A stretch of DNA of 64,000 nucleotides from JBMDXB01 sp048594885 (GTDB lineage: Bacteria > Acidobacteriota > Vicinamibacteria > Vicinamibacterales > 2-12-FULL-66-21). The stretch covers positions 45,003 to 109,002 of the forward strand of contig JBMDXB010000128.1 in NCBI GenBank assembly GCA_048594885.1. Direction: 5' to 3'. This document shows, in pieces, positions 47,531 to 56,747 of this stretch. Both the position numbers and the translations under genes were made by a program. Below the pieces are notes generated by a model that saw only the letters and a list, made by a program, of their open reading frames with translations, was not told the origin of the DNA and searched no databases. Position 1 is the stretch's first letter. Each line of letters opens with the position of its first letter.

Positions 47531-48421
47531 CTATTGTGGCGCGAAGAGGCTCGCGTGCAGTCTGAGCGGGGTCGTCCGCGTCACCCCCGTCTGCACCACT
47601 TTCGGCCGCTCCGACGCCGGCCGCTTGTAGGTGACCGCGTACTGCGACGCCAGCGCGTCGGCATACATCGTCAGGTACGTCTCGATCGCCGTCTGGCCGA
47701 CGATGAACTCGCGGTGGCCGCCGGTGTTCTTGCCCACCGTGTTGAGGACAAGATCGCGGATCGAGTTGTCGGCCAGCCCCTGGCCCTTGCGCAGCGACAC
47801 CGTCCAGAGTTGCGCGCCGGATCGCTGGAAGGCGTCCTGGATCCGCTGCGGCTGCTCGGTGCTGCGCTCGCGGCCCGGCTCCATCGACAAGACGACGACC
47901 GCGCGGCGGCGGCTGTTCTGCTTGTTCAGGCTACTCGTGGCGTCCATCAATGCCTCGAGCAGCACGCCGTCCGGGGTCTTCTTCGGATAGAGCCGGCCGA
48001 TCTGCCGTTCGAGCGTCTCCATGTCGCTGGTGAACGGGACCAGCGGGACCGACGCCTGGCCGAACTCGAACACGGTGATGCGCGCACCCGGGCTCGCGGT
48101 GGTGATCTGCTTCGCGAACGCGGTCAGCGCGGTGCGGATGTCACGGATGTACGGCTCAGCCGGCTGCGTCGTGTCCACGAGCAGCGCGACGCACAGCGGA
48201 TCGCCGGCGAGGCTGGCGCCCACGACCTCGCGATCGACACCGTCCTCCCGCACCTTGAATTCCTTGGTCGTGAGGTCCTTCACCGGCTTGCCGGCTTCGT
48301 CCAGGACCGAGACGTAGATCGTCTTGTCGGCGGCCTGGCCTTCGCCGGATGCGTTCGTCGTGAGTGCACCGAGGGCGAGAGCTGCCGCCAGCGCGCAGCG
48401 GCGCGACGTCCGAGTTGTCAT
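47531..48421 (-). CDS. Exported VWFA-related protein (acidobacterial type)
   Basis: The 296-residue protein has a signal peptide and the VWFA-related fold common in Acidobacteriota: TIYVSVLDEAGKPVKDLTTK, EFKVREDGVDREV, LCVALLVDTTQPAEPYIRDI, FEFGQASVPLVPFTSD. The MIDAS-like motif is DTTQP rather than DxSxS, so metal binding may be weak. It opens the operon with the two sulfatase-like/TPR genes. TATACT on this strand just upstream could be the -10 box. Confidence 0.88.
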   Translation of the reverse strand: MTTRTSRRCALAAALALGALTTNASGEGQAADKTIYVSVLDEAGKPVKDLTTKEFKVREDGVDREVVGASLAGDPLCVALLVDTTQPAEPYIRDIRTALTAFAKQITTASPGARITVFEFGQASVPLVPFTSDMETLERQIGRLYPKKTPDGVLLEALMDATSSLNKQNSRRRAVVVLSMEPGRERSTEQPQRIQDAFQRSGAQLWTVSLRKGQGLADNSIRDLVLNTVGKNTGGHREFIVGQTAIETYLTMYADALASQYAVTYKRPASERPKVVQTGVTRTTPLRLHASLFAPQ

Positions 48422-48573
48422 GGAGTGCCTCCCCGCGCGGCAGTATAGCGGCTGCCGGCGAAAAGTCCATGTGTGGATGAGCCGGCATCCAAAAATGATC
48501 GCTGCCTTTCCAACGCGTAACCGGCGGTCGCGAGCGCGGACCGCTGTTCGCGGCCTGTCAACGACTTGCGGGG

Positions 48574-49098
48574 ATGACGACGCTGGCGGTGCGTTTGCAC
48601 AGCGGCGCGATCATGAAAGTTGCCGTCGCCGACTCGCATCGCGAGCTGTTTCCGCCCGCCGGTATGGCACTGAGGGCGGAGGTTCTCGCGCGCCAGTACT
48701 ACGCGCTCTTCAACGAGCGGCGCCTCGACGAAGCGGAACGGCTCGTAGACCCGCAGGCAATCTTCAATTACCCGGCTGCGCGCGAGCACTTGATCGGACG
48801 TGCCGGCTACCGCGAGCTCACGCGCCGGTGGCTCGAGGCGTTCCCCGACGCGCGAGCGTTGGTCCTCGCGGTTCACGTCGGCGCCGACGCCGGCTCGGAA
48901 CAGATCGCACGCACGGAGTGGCTTGGCGAGGGCACGCACCTCGGCGTGCTGCAGCTTCCGGGATTTCCGCCGATCCCGCCGACCGGCCGCTTCGCGCGGC
49001 TGCCGATGTCCGAGACGATCCGCATCGAGCGCGGACTCGTCGCCTCGACGCGCATGGAGTTCGATCCCGCCGAGCTGCGCCGCGCCCTGGGATTCTGA
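48574..49098 (+). CDS. SnoaL-like / NTF2-fold protein
   Basis: The 174-residue product contains one SnoaL-like polyketide cyclase/NTF2 domain (VLARQYYALFNERRLDEAERL, DPQAIFNYPAAREHLIGRAGY, LTRRWLEAFPDARALVLAVH). These small barrels act as cyclases, isomerases or binding proteins, and the role here is open. The start may be ATG 48574, 48613 or 48664; the domain itself begins near 48664. An 82-nt part of this gene is repeated as debris at 55467-55547. Confidence 0.75.
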   Translation: MTTLAVRLHSGAIMKVAVADSHRELFPPAGMALRAEVLARQYYALFNERRLDEAERLVDPQAIFNYPAAREHLIGRAGYRELTRRWLEAFPDARALVLAVHVGADAGSEQIARTEWLGEGTHLGVLQLPGFPPIPPTGRFARLPMSETIRIERGLVASTRMEFDPAELRRALGF

Positions 49099-49185
49099 CG
49101 CCGATCCACGCCGCTATCGCTTCAACTGCCCGAACGCGTGCCAGCGCGCTGTCATGCGACGATATCGTCGAAGGCGGCTGAATCG

Positions 49186-49748
49186 ATGGGTGCGCAACAC
49201 GACGCGCTGCTGCATGTCGAAGACGTCATCCGTCGCGAGCAGACGATTGCGCGTTCGCGGTTGGATGGTGTGCTCGCACGCGCCGGCTGCGCGGCTGCCA
49301 GCTATGTCGCGGCAATGGAGTGTGTCCGGGATCACGCCAGGGTCGTCGTGCACTTCCACCCTGACCGCCTTGGATCCGGCTCCATCTCGGTAGCCGAAGC
49401 CCTGCTTCGCGACGGTGTGTATCGGAATCAGTTCCAGACCGGGCTCTCGAGCGGGAGCTTGTCGGCCTTTCCTGGCGGCGCGCGAGACACCTGGGAACGT
49501 GCGCTGTTCGGCGGCGCATACCACCAGGGGGCCCGGAGACGGTTCGCCTGGCGCGGCGGATCGCGGGTGTGGACGGGATCCTGGATGCCGCGGCGATCGG
49601 ACGCGCCGAGGCCTCGCTTCGCATGCGGCCGGATGCGTGGCAGGACTGGGGTCAGCAGGCTGACGCGCTGCAGTACTTGAAACAGCTATGGCACGTGCTC
49701 GTGCACTACGGCTCGCCCGTTCCGTGCGGCCCAGGAGGTTTCGCGTGA
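49186..49748 (+). pseudogene. Collapsed DUF3626 gene
   Basis: The first frame encodes the DUF3626 hallmark (VVVHFHPDRLGSGSISVAEA, DGVYRNQFQTGLSSGSLSAF, PGGARDTWERALFGGAY) up to about 49540. The remainder is in another frame (VRLARRIAGVDGILDAAAIG, LQYLKQLWHVLVHYG) and stops at 49748. The total is about 187 residues, well short of the family's usual size, so an internal deletion with frame change is likely. The stop overlaps the next gene's GTG start (GTGA), showing that it was once co-translated with the amidohydrolase. Confidence 0.65.
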
Positions 49749-51043
49749 CGCGACAATGGTGGCCTGGTCAGAAGATGCTCACGTGGGCGCTTGTCGTCGC
49801 CGGTCTCGGTCTGGCTGCCTGCCGGACGATGCCGTTTGTGGAACACGAACCGGCCACGGAATATCGAGCCGGCCAGTGGTTCGACGGCGAGAAGTTCGTG
49901 GCCAGAACCATGTGGGTCGCTGGCGAGTCGTTCGTGGGATCCCGCCCGCGCCGCGTTGGCGCCCTCGTCGATCTCCAAGACCGCTTCGTCGTGCCGCCGT
50001 ACGCGGAAGGGCACAATCACTGGCTCGAGCCAATGCTGGTCGACGCCTATGTGCAGACGCACCTGCGTGACGGGATCTTCTACGTCAAGGATCACGGGAC
50101 CGCGCCGCTCTTCCACGATCGGATGCGCCCGATGCTCGGGGGGCCATCGTCGGTTGACTACGTGAGCGCGCATCAGGGCTTCACGGGACCGGGCGGCCAT
50201 CCGATGGAGATTGTCGATGCGCTCGCCGGCATGGGCATTCTTCCCGGCGACTGGGCCAGGACCCACGGCGAAGGCGACGCCCTGTTCGCCGTCTCCTCCG
50301 AACGGGACGTCGATCGCGCATGGCCACGGCTCATGGCCGGCAAGCCGGACTTCGTGAAGGTTTTTCTCGTTCACTCCGACGAGTACGTGGCACGCCGCGA
50401 CAACAAAGCCTTGACGCCCAAAAGCCGTGGCATCGATCCCGCGCTGGTTCCCGCCATCGTCGCACGTGCCCACGCGGCGCAGCTCCGGGTGTCAGCTCAC
50501 ATCGAGAACGCGCACGACTTTCACGTCGCGATCGCCGCAGGCGTTGACGATATCGCGCACATGCCCTTCGTGGACAAGGACAACCCAGAGCGTTACCGAC
50601 TCGACGACGTGGATCTCCGGGCCGCGGCGGCGCGTCGCGTGTCGATCGCGACAACGCTCGACTGGATGGAACCGGACGTCTCCGAGGCGCAGCTCGCGGT
50701 TGTGCGCGATAACCTTCTGCGTATGCGTGCCGCCGGCAACACGATCGTGATCGGCACCGATCAGTTCCGCAAGACCGCACGCGTCGAAGCGGATTTGATC
50801 GCCGCGCGCGGGCTCATGTCGAATCTCGAGCTGTTGCGCGCATGGAGTGTCACAACACCACAAGCGATCTTCCCGCGCCGCAAGCTCGGTCGCCTCGCCA
50901 GCGGGTTCGAGGCCAGCTTCCTCGTACTCGGCGGCAACCCGCTCGAGGACTTCGCGCACTCTCGCGACATCGTGATGCGCGTCAAACAAGGCCGGCGGAT
51001 CGTCCCGGGCGACACGAAGTTGCCGTCGCTGGGCGCACGCTGA
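49745..51043 (+). CDS. Amidohydrolase-family lipoprotein
   Basis: The 432-residue product has a lipoprotein signal (VVAGLGLAAC) and a TIM-barrel amidohydrolase body: EGHNHW near residue 96 for metal, FVKVFLVHSDEY for the usual Lys/active-site strand, RVSAHIENAHD and DIAHMPF for His ligands, IGTDQF for the catalytic Asp, and the closing motif LGRLASGFEASFLVLGGNPL. Substrates cannot be told. GTG 49745 is chosen because AGGAGG lies 6 bases before it; it overlaps the stop of the broken DUF3626 gene. Confidence 0.87.
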   Translation: MTRQWWPGQKMLTWALVVAGLGLAACRTMPFVEHEPATEYRAGQWFDGEKFVARTMWVAGESFVGSRPRRVGALVDLQDRFVVPPYAEGHNHWLEPMLVDAYVQTHLRDGIFYVKDHGTAPLFHDRMRPMLGGPSSVDYVSAHQGFTGPGGHPMEIVDALAGMGILPGDWARTHGEGDALFAVSSERDVDRAWPRLMAGKPDFVKVFLVHSDEYVARRDNKALTPKSRGIDPALVPAIVARAHAAQLRVSAHIENAHDFHVAIAAGVDDIAHMPFVDKDNPERYRLDDVDLRAAAARRVSIATTLDWMEPDVSEAQLAVVRDNLLRMRAAGNTIVIGTDQFRKTARVEADLIAARGLMSNLELLRAWSVTTPQAIFPRRKLGRLASGFEASFLVLGGNPLEDFAHSRDIVMRVKQGRRIVPGDTKLPSLGAR

Positions 51044-51131
51044 ACGCGCGGCGTGACAACACCAGCGGTGAGGCACAACGGACAGATTGCCCGGTGTCCT
51101 CACCGCATGAGAGTAGGCGCACGTCCTGCGA

Positions 51132-52142
51132 CTACTTCGGCAGCCGCACGACGAAATCCGGTGTGGGGGGCGCCCCGCCGTAGGTCACCGCGTACAGCGA
51201 GCCCCCGAACTCGGCGATTGTCGTGGGCAGTCTGATCGCCGGATTGGACGCGAACGGCTCGCTGATGTAGCGAGTGATGAAGCCCGACCGATGATCGGGA
51301 GACATCTCCACCACCGCGACCCGATGGAGAGGGCCAAACTGCACGACGTACAGGGTTGTGCCATCGAGCAGCAAGCCGTCGCCGATGCACAGGGGATTGC
51401 CGCCGGCGAAATCACCTCCCACGATGTCGATCGGGATCGGAAGCAGCGTGCTCGTATCGAGCAGGTACAGGCGACCCTCGCTCGTGTGAACGATGATGAG
51501 ATATTTGCCGTCCGCGGTCGCAGCGATTCCGTTCGCTCTTGCCCCCGGGCCCAACGTACAGGTTCCCCGCATCCCGAAGTTGGCCGGCAGCGGGATCGTT
51601 TCAGCGGTTCCTGGCTGTCCGTTCGGATCAAGAGCAACGCGGCCCAGAAACGGACCAGTCGAGACCGTGAAGTAGGCCGCACTGTGTGTCACCACGACGT
51701 CGTTGACGATGTGTCCGCCGGGCGGTAGGAACGGATAGAAGGCGACCTCGGCGCCAGAGCTCGCGTCATAAACCGTTCCCCCGCCGCTCTGGCCACCGGC
51801 TACAAAAAGAAAGTTGGTACGTGGGTCGACTTTCATTCCTACTGATGGCCGTCCGTTCGCCGGCACGAGTTCCGAATAGCTGCCGGTCCGCAGATCGCCG
51901 ACGAGGATCTGACCGAGATTCGGCGGTGTAAACGAACCCACATAGAACCTGTCCCCGGTGCCCACCGCAATTCCTTCGGATCCAAAATCCGGCGGTAGGG
52001 CAATCAGGTCAGGAAACGCAGGCGCGCCCGTTTGCGCCATTCCCGCGATCCGCACCAGTGACACCGCGAGAGCGACACACGCGATCGCAGCCGACAGCGA
52101 TACACGCAAGCCGCGCCGCATCGGGGAATCATGAGTCTTCAT
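51132..52142 (-). CDS. Secreted SMP-30/gluconolactonase-like propeller
   Basis: The 336-residue protein has a signal peptide (LSAAIACVALAVSLVRIAG) and a six-bladed propeller of the NHL/SMP-30 type (GSEGIAVGTGDRFYVGSFTP, VGMKVDPRTNFLFVAGG, ANGIAATADGKYLIIVHTSE, LLDGTTLYVVQFG). Enzymatic or sensor roles are both possible in this family. GGAGAGGAG precedes ATG 52142; the longer frame upstream is not protein-like. Confidence 0.82.
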   Translation of the reverse strand: MKTHDSPMRRGLRVSLSAAIACVALAVSLVRIAGMAQTGAPAFPDLIALPPDFGSEGIAVGTGDRFYVGSFTPPNLGQILVGDLRTGSYSELVPANGRPSVGMKVDPRTNFLFVAGGQSGGGTVYDASSGAEVAFYPFLPPGGHIVNDVVVTHSAAYFTVSTGPFLGRVALDPNGQPGTAETIPLPANFGMRGTCTLGPGARANGIAATADGKYLIIVHTSEGRLYLLDTSTLLPIPIDIVGGDFAGGNPLCIGDGLLLDGTTLYVVQFGPLHRVAVVEMSPDHRSGFITRYISEPFASNPAIRLPTTIAEFGGSLYAVTYGGAPPTPDFVVRLPK

Positions 52143-52282
52143 GCGTGTTCTCCTCTCCTGACTGGGCCGTCCCTGAGCCGCACGGGCGGGGCGGATCCCA
52201 AAATCGACGTGGCGCCCATCTCTCGCACGGTGGCTCACCGGCCGGTAGCCCGCGCACGAGCCGGCAGTAGCCCTGTCGCCGA

Positions 52283-53095
52283 TCAGCCTCCTGAGCGCGT
52301 CGTATCGCGCGATCCAGCGTGACGATACCAACCGACGACCTCGCGCACGAACCGTTTCCGGTCCCTGAGACTCGGATACCACCGTTCGTCGAGAGCTCGC
52401 CCCATCACGTCATCGTTGTAACGAATCATGGCTTGGACGCCCCGCGTCAGTGCGAAAGGGTCGAACTGCAGCCTCATGAGCGTCAACGAGGCAATCGCGT
52501 CGCATTTCAGCTCCACTTCCTGCAGGCCCGTCGTGTCGCGCTGCGCCCGGGCGTGGTGGTACTCGTCCCAGAAGAACTCGTGACCCGCCTCGTGTGCCAC
52601 GAGCGCTTGCAGCTCCGCCGTGGCCAACAGTGATAGCGCGGGTCTGGAGATCATCACGACCGACCGCGCGTGGAGCCCGATGACTGCCTGAGGGACGTCG
52701 ACCAGTTTCACCACGTAGAGATTGTCGCGGGCATGGAATCTCAAGACGCTTTCGAGACCGGCCAGCTTGATTGCTTCGCCCGCATCGGGGCGAAGCTCGC
52801 CCGCGCGCGGCAACGCCGCCAGCACGCGTGCGCGATCTGCTGGGCTTATCGGAGCGGGACGAATGAGCTCGAGCGCCCTCCTCCGATCACCCTGGGGTAG
52901 CGTTTCGAGAAACTGACGCGCGCGCAACAGCGGGTTGACAGCAAATCGAGGAGGGTTGCGCACCGGCACCGAGGCCGACTGATCAATAGCGGGAGAGAAG
53001 CGACGTCCGTCAGATTGATCGCCTTCGGCCAGTGCAGCTAGACTACCGGCCACGAACCACGAAGACGCGAGGACCAGGAATTTCCGCGCGCGCAT
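52283..53095 (-). CDS. Exported HEXXH zinc metallopeptidase
   Basis: The 270-residue product has a signal peptide and a zinc-protease core, HEAGHEFFWDEYHHA, with HEXXH at about residues 171-175. A downstream Glu (EVELKCDAIASL) resembles the gluzincin third ligand. The size and layout fit small M48-like or related peptidases. GGGGGAGG precedes ATG 53095. It is divergent from the winged-helix/TolB gene with 98 bases between starts, so the two may be co-regulated. Confidence 0.8.
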   Translation of the reverse strand: MRARKFLVLASSWFVAGSLAALAEGDQSDGRRFSPAIDQSASVPVRNPPRFAVNPLLRARQFLETLPQGDRRRALELIRPAPISPADRARVLAALPRAGELRPDAGEAIKLAGLESVLRFHARDNLYVVKLVDVPQAVIGLHARSVVMISRPALSLLATAELQALVAHEAGHEFFWDEYHHARAQRDTTGLQEVELKCDAIASLTLMRLQFDPFALTRGVQAMIRYNDDVMGRALDERWYPSLRDRKRFVREVVGWYRHAGSRDTTRSGG

Positions 53096-53193
53096 GTTGC
53101 CTCCCCCGGAAGTAACGGCTACCCAGAGGCGGGGAATACGCCGCGACGCCACTCGAGGTCTTTTGGCCGCTCTGAGGGTCAGTTGGGGGTTGG

Positions 53194-55344
53194 GTGAGTT
53201 CTGGATTGGGATCGTCGTCCGGCTCTGATGGCGCAGCGGAGCGAGAGATCTACGAGTTCGGCCAGTTCCGGCTGGACCCGCTCGAGCGAGTGCTGCAGCG
53301 CGAGGGGACGCCCGTCTCGCTTCCGCCCAAGGCGTTCGACGTCCTGACCGTGCTCGTCCGGCACGCGGGCCGACTCGTCAAGAAGGAACAGTTGCTGGGC
53401 GAGGTCTGGGGTGAAACGTTCGTCGACGAAACGAACGTGCCTTACACGGTTTCGCTCCTCCGCAAGGCGCTCGGCGACGGACGCGACCCGCCGGAATTCA
53501 TCGAAACGGTGCCCACACGCGGCTACCGCTTCATTGCGGTCGTCCGGCGGCCCAAGGCTGCCGCCGTGGCGCTCATCACGCGATGGCGCCAATTGGCTGC
53601 CGTCCTGGTGCTCGCCGGAACGACGGTGGCGGTCATCGCGGCCATCGTCGCCTTTTTCGCCTCTGACCGTTCTTCCACGGGCGGGCCGGTCGCGACACGC
53701 TTCGAGTTGGTCCCACCAGCGGGTGCGTCCTTCGGGATGTCGTCGGCCGCCCCTCATCCGGCCGTCTCTCCTGACGGGCGCTCAATCGCGTTCATCGCGT
53801 CCCGTGGAGACGTGGCGGAGGGGCTGTGGGTGCGCGATCTCCGCGCTGTCGAACCCCGCCTGCTTCCCGGCATCACTGGAGCGGCGGCGCCGTTCTGGTC
53901 GCCGGATGGCCGATGGCTCGGGTTCTTCAGCCAGCAGAAGCTTCAGGTCGTGCCCGCGACAGGCGGGACCGTGCGACCGCTCGGCCCCGCCAGCGCAGGG
54001 ATCGGCGGTACCTGGAGCCGCGACAACGTGATCGTGTTCTCGCCGTTTCCGCACGACGGCCTGTTCCGCATCGATGCAGCCGATGGGGTCCCCGAGCGGC
54101 TGACGACGGTGGACGCCGGGCGAGGCGAGTCACACCGCTTCCCTGTTTTCCTGCCGGACGGGCGGCGTTTTCTCTACTTGTCGGTCACGACGATTCCGAG
54201 CGAAGAGCGCCGCGTCTGTCTCGCGACGATCGACGGACGCGAGGCGCCAGCCTGTTTCGCGAGCGTCGATTCGCAGGCGGTGCTCGCCCGGTCCGGTCAC
54301 TTGCTGTTCGTGCGCGGAACGACATTACTGGCGCAGCGATTCGACGGCGATCCTCTCCGGCTGGCCGGCGATCCGATTCCCGTCGCAGATGGGGTCGTGC
54401 CGGCGCCGACCAATCGCAAAGCGCCGATGTCGGTCGGCGGTGATGTCTTGGCGTTCAGGCGCGCGCCCGCCGTATCCGACAGGTTGGTGTGGGTGGACCG
54501 GCGGGGTCGCCAGCTGGGGACCGTAACCGCCCCGGGCGACTACTGGGGGTTCTCGCTCTCTCCCGATGGCCGCCGACTGGCCCTCGACCGTGCGGACGGA
54601 CTGGGCAACGGCAGAGACGTGTGGGTCGTCGATCTCGACACCGGACACGAGGAGCGGATGACGTTCGACGCCGCGGCCGACGCCATGCCCGTGTGGTCTC
54701 CGGATAGCTTGCGCCTCTTCTTCAGTTCGACTCGAACGTCCCTTTGGAATGTGTATGAACAGGAGCTGAAGGCGCCCGGCCGCGCGCAGGTGTTGATACC
54801 TCGGCCGCCGACGAACTACATGTGCGCGCGCGACGTGTCACCAGACGGCCAGTTCCTGCTGGTCGATCATCCTGGCGCCGCCAGCAGCGTATACGTCGTC
54901 TCACTGCGGGATCACACGTTGCGGCCGATCGCTACGACGAGCGCCGCGGAGCATGCGGGTGCTTTTGCCCCGGACGGCCGCTCGATCGCGTACACATCCA
55001 ACGACTCGGGCTCCGAGGAAGTGTACGTCCAGCCATTTCCCCCATCGGGAACGCGCTGGCAGATTTCCCGAGGTGGCAGCTCACCACGCTGGGGCCGCGG
55101 TGGCCGTGAGCTGTTCTACGTAGATTCCGCCGGAACGTTGATGGCCGTGCCGGTCGAGACGCGGAACGGGCTGCGTTTCGGTCCGCCGCAGACGCTCTTC
55201 GCCATCGAACAGCGGCGTCCTGGCTCTCAGGACTACGAGGTGGGCCGGGGCGGCGATCGATTCCTCGTCCGGCGCGCCGAGGCGCAGACAGACCCACCGG
55301 CGATCACGGTCGTCTTGAACTGGGCGGCCGATCTCAGGCAATGA
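53194..55344 (+). CDS. Winged-helix/TolB-propeller membrane regulator
   Basis: The 716-residue protein starts with a CadC-like winged-helix DNA-binding domain at about 15-115 (YEFGQFRLDPLERVLQREG, LPPKAFDVLTVLVRHAGRLV, VPTRGYRFIAVV). A single membrane helix follows near 133-155, then a periplasmic TolB/PD40 propeller with repeated SPDG-type turns (SPDGRSIAF, SPDGRRLALD, SPDGQFLLVDH). It probably senses an envelope signal and regulates DNA directly. Start is GTG 53194. The protein class is expanded in Acidobacteriota. Confidence 0.9.
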   Translation: MSSGLGSSSGSDGAAEREIYEFGQFRLDPLERVLQREGTPVSLPPKAFDVLTVLVRHAGRLVKKEQLLGEVWGETFVDETNVPYTVSLLRKALGDGRDPPEFIETVPTRGYRFIAVVRRPKAAAVALITRWRQLAAVLVLAGTTVAVIAAIVAFFASDRSSTGGPVATRFELVPPAGASFGMSSAAPHPAVSPDGRSIAFIASRGDVAEGLWVRDLRAVEPRLLPGITGAAAPFWSPDGRWLGFFSQQKLQVVPATGGTVRPLGPASAGIGGTWSRDNVIVFSPFPHDGLFRIDAADGVPERLTTVDAGRGESHRFPVFLPDGRRFLYLSVTTIPSEERRVCLATIDGREAPACFASVDSQAVLARSGHLLFVRGTTLLAQRFDGDPLRLAGDPIPVADGVVPAPTNRKAPMSVGGDVLAFRRAPAVSDRLVWVDRRGRQLGTVTAPGDYWGFSLSPDGRRLALDRADGLGNGRDVWVVDLDTGHEERMTFDAAADAMPVWSPDSLRLFFSSTRTSLWNVYEQELKAPGRAQVLIPRPPTNYMCARDVSPDGQFLLVDHPGAASSVYVVSLRDHTLRPIATTSAAEHAGAFAPDGRSIAYTSNDSGSEEVYVQPFPPSGTRWQISRGGSSPRWGRGGRELFYVDSAGTLMAVPVETRNGLRFGPPQTLFAIEQRRPGSQDYEVGRGGDRFLVRRAEAQTDPPAITVVLNWAADLRQ

Positions 55345-55466
55345 TGACGGCGAATCCGGCATCAACTCAACCGGCCGGCGTCTCCGGCGAAGGCGCAAGC
55401 CGAACCCCCGCCGGATTAACCTGATCCGTCCGCCACGCGTCTCCGCCTCGCTAGGCTCCACACCAC

Positions 55467-55547
55467 GCGCGAGCGTTGGTCCTCGCGTTCACGTCGGCGC
55501 CGATGCCGGCTCCGAACAAATTGCACGCACGGAGCGGCTGGGCGAGG
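55467..55547 (+). pseudogene. SnoaL-like gene fragment
   Basis: These 81 bases match 48850-48931, inside the SnoaL-like gene, with a few substitutions and one deleted base that breaks the frame. The encoded stretch corresponds to ARALVLAVHVGADAGSEQIA. It is a relic of a duplicated copy. Confidence 0.7.
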
Positions 55548-55559
55548 CGTGCGTCCGGC

Positions 55560-55845
55560 GGTTGGTGCGGAAGCCGGGAATGCACCAGAGGATGCAGAGC
55601 GGCTCGATCGCGCGCGCCGCCTCGACGCTCCCCATGTCTTCGGTGTCGAAGCCAAACCGATCGAGGACCGCCGTCACGTCGGGCTTCGCGCCCTCATGGT
55701 TGCCGCAGAGGAACATCGTCGGCTTGATGCCGCCGAAATCGGGATTCACCATGAAGGCGTTGCCGATGCAGCTGAACGCCTTGACGAAGTGAGCCTCGGG
55801 CGCGAGTGTCGAGCGGACGCAAGGGACCATGTGCCTCACTGCGGG
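55560..55845 (-). pseudogene. Fragment of an NADP/F420-type oxidoreductase
   Basis: The leftward frame reads HFVKAFSCIGNAFMVNPDFG, KPTMFLCGNHEGAKPDV, FGFDTEDMGSVEAARAIEPL and CILW, the C-terminal half of the NADP-dependent F420 reductase-like family. The Rossmann half with the dinucleotide motif is missing and the C-terminus ends against the SnoaL fragment, so both ends are truncated. Confidence 0.65.
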
Positions 55846-56044
55846 AAGTTCATGCTCTTCAAAAGGGCCGCGAAACGGATACTCCGCCGACACCCGTTCG
55901 TGCTGCTCGCCTGCGTCATTGCGCCCGCCCATCCGCTGATCGAGCAACCGCGTGGGACGAGATGAACCACCCATCGACAGAACCGCCCGGTCGATCGATA
56001 GCGGCGGACATGGGGCCCACTGCGTCGCGCCTTTTGTGCTAGGA

Positions 56045-56062
56045 TGTACACATCTGATTACA
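56045..56062. promoter_or_regulatory. TGTA-N10-TACA dyad before the toxin-antitoxin pair
   Basis: The dyad is centred about 20 bases before the antitoxin start and next to a -10-like TAGGAT (56040-56045). This is where ribbon-helix-helix antitoxins usually bind to repress their own operon. Confidence 0.4.
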
Positions 56063-56073
56063 CACGACGACAC

Positions 56074-56334
56074 ATGAGCACGACGCTCTCCGTTCGCATC
56101 GACGTCGACACGAAGAAGCGTCTCGAGGCGCTCGCGAAACGCGCACGTCGTTCGAAGTCGTTTCTTGCCGCGGAGGCGATTGCTGCCTTTGTCGAGGCGG
56201 AAAGCTGGCAACTGGATGAAATTCAGACCGGCATCAAGGAGCTCGACGAGGGCCGAGGTGTTCCACACAAGGACGTCGCGAACTGGCTTCGTTCGTGGGG
56301 TCGCAAGCGTAAACGCAAGGTGCCTCGCGTGTGA
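56074..56334 (+). CDS. Ribbon-helix-helix antitoxin (ParD/RelB-like)
   Basis: The 86-residue protein has an N-terminal ribbon-helix-helix domain (TTLSVRIDVDTKKRLEALAK, RARRSKSFLAAEAIAAFVEA), the DNA-binding and dimer part of an antitoxin, and a C-terminal region that would wrap the toxin, ending in a very basic tail (RKRKRKVPRV). The stop overlaps the toxin GTG start by four bases (GTGA), the standard coupling in these modules. Confidence 0.85.
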   Translation: MSTTLSVRIDVDTKKRLEALAKRARRSKSFLAAEAIAAFVEAESWQLDEIQTGIKELDEGRGVPHKDVANWLRSWGRKRKRKVPRV

Positions 56335-56747
56335 CCATCGTCTCTTCGCCGCGAGCCATCGAGCATCTGGCTCATCTCCGCGCGCACATCGCGCAAGACA
56401 ATCCGAAGGCTGCTAATCGAATTGGCGGCACATTGCTCGAAGCTGTCGAGCGGCTCGCCGAACTGCCGAATCGAGGCCGTCCCGGTCGGGTCGCCGGTAC
56501 GCGGGAACTGGTCGTACCGGGCACACCGTACGTGATCCCATACAGGCTGCGTGGTGACCGGCTCGAGGTCATTGCCGTTTTCCACGGGCGGCAGAAATGG
56601 CCGAAGCGTCTCTGGGGAGTCGACGCCCAGAACCCTCTCGTTGCTCAGCATTGGCCCCGAACGATCTACCATGCTCCACAGGCGCATGAGCGACATCCAC
56701 TCACTCGCGCGTGCCCGGAGGTCCTTCGAGCGGCAGACATGGGCTGA
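56331..56747 (+). CDS. RelE/ParE-family toxin
   Basis: The 138-residue product carries the ParE fold: AIEHLAHLRAHIAQDNPKAA, LLEAVERLAELPNRGRPGRV, TRELVVPGTPYVIPYRLRGD and LEVIAVFHGRQKWP. Typical members stop at about 100 residues, soon after HGRQKWP. This one continues for about 35 residues with no family likeness and overlaps the LuxR-type gene by 77 bases, so the original stop was probably lost. ParE toxins act on gyrase, RelE toxins on ribosome-bound mRNA; sequence alone does not decide between them. Confidence 0.82.
   Translation: MTIVSSPRAIEHLAHLRAHIAQDNPKAANRIGGTLLEAVERLAELPNRGRPGRVAGTRELVVPGTPYVIPYRLRGDRLEVIAVFHGRQKWPKRLWGVDAQNPLVAQHWPRTIYHAPQAHERHPLTRACPEVLRAADMG

Larger units (their letters stand above)
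55345..56043. other. Gene-poor stretch with pseudogene debris
   Basis: Apart from the two gene fragments listed separately, this 0.7-kb stretch shows no credible gene. A long leftward open frame covers it, but its N-terminal half has no family likeness. Confidence 0.6.

Noticed and set aside
45607..47565. 652-codon rightward open frame over the sulfatase-like genes
   Set aside because: Shadow of two overlapping leftward genes with clear catalytic motifs; no family likeness.
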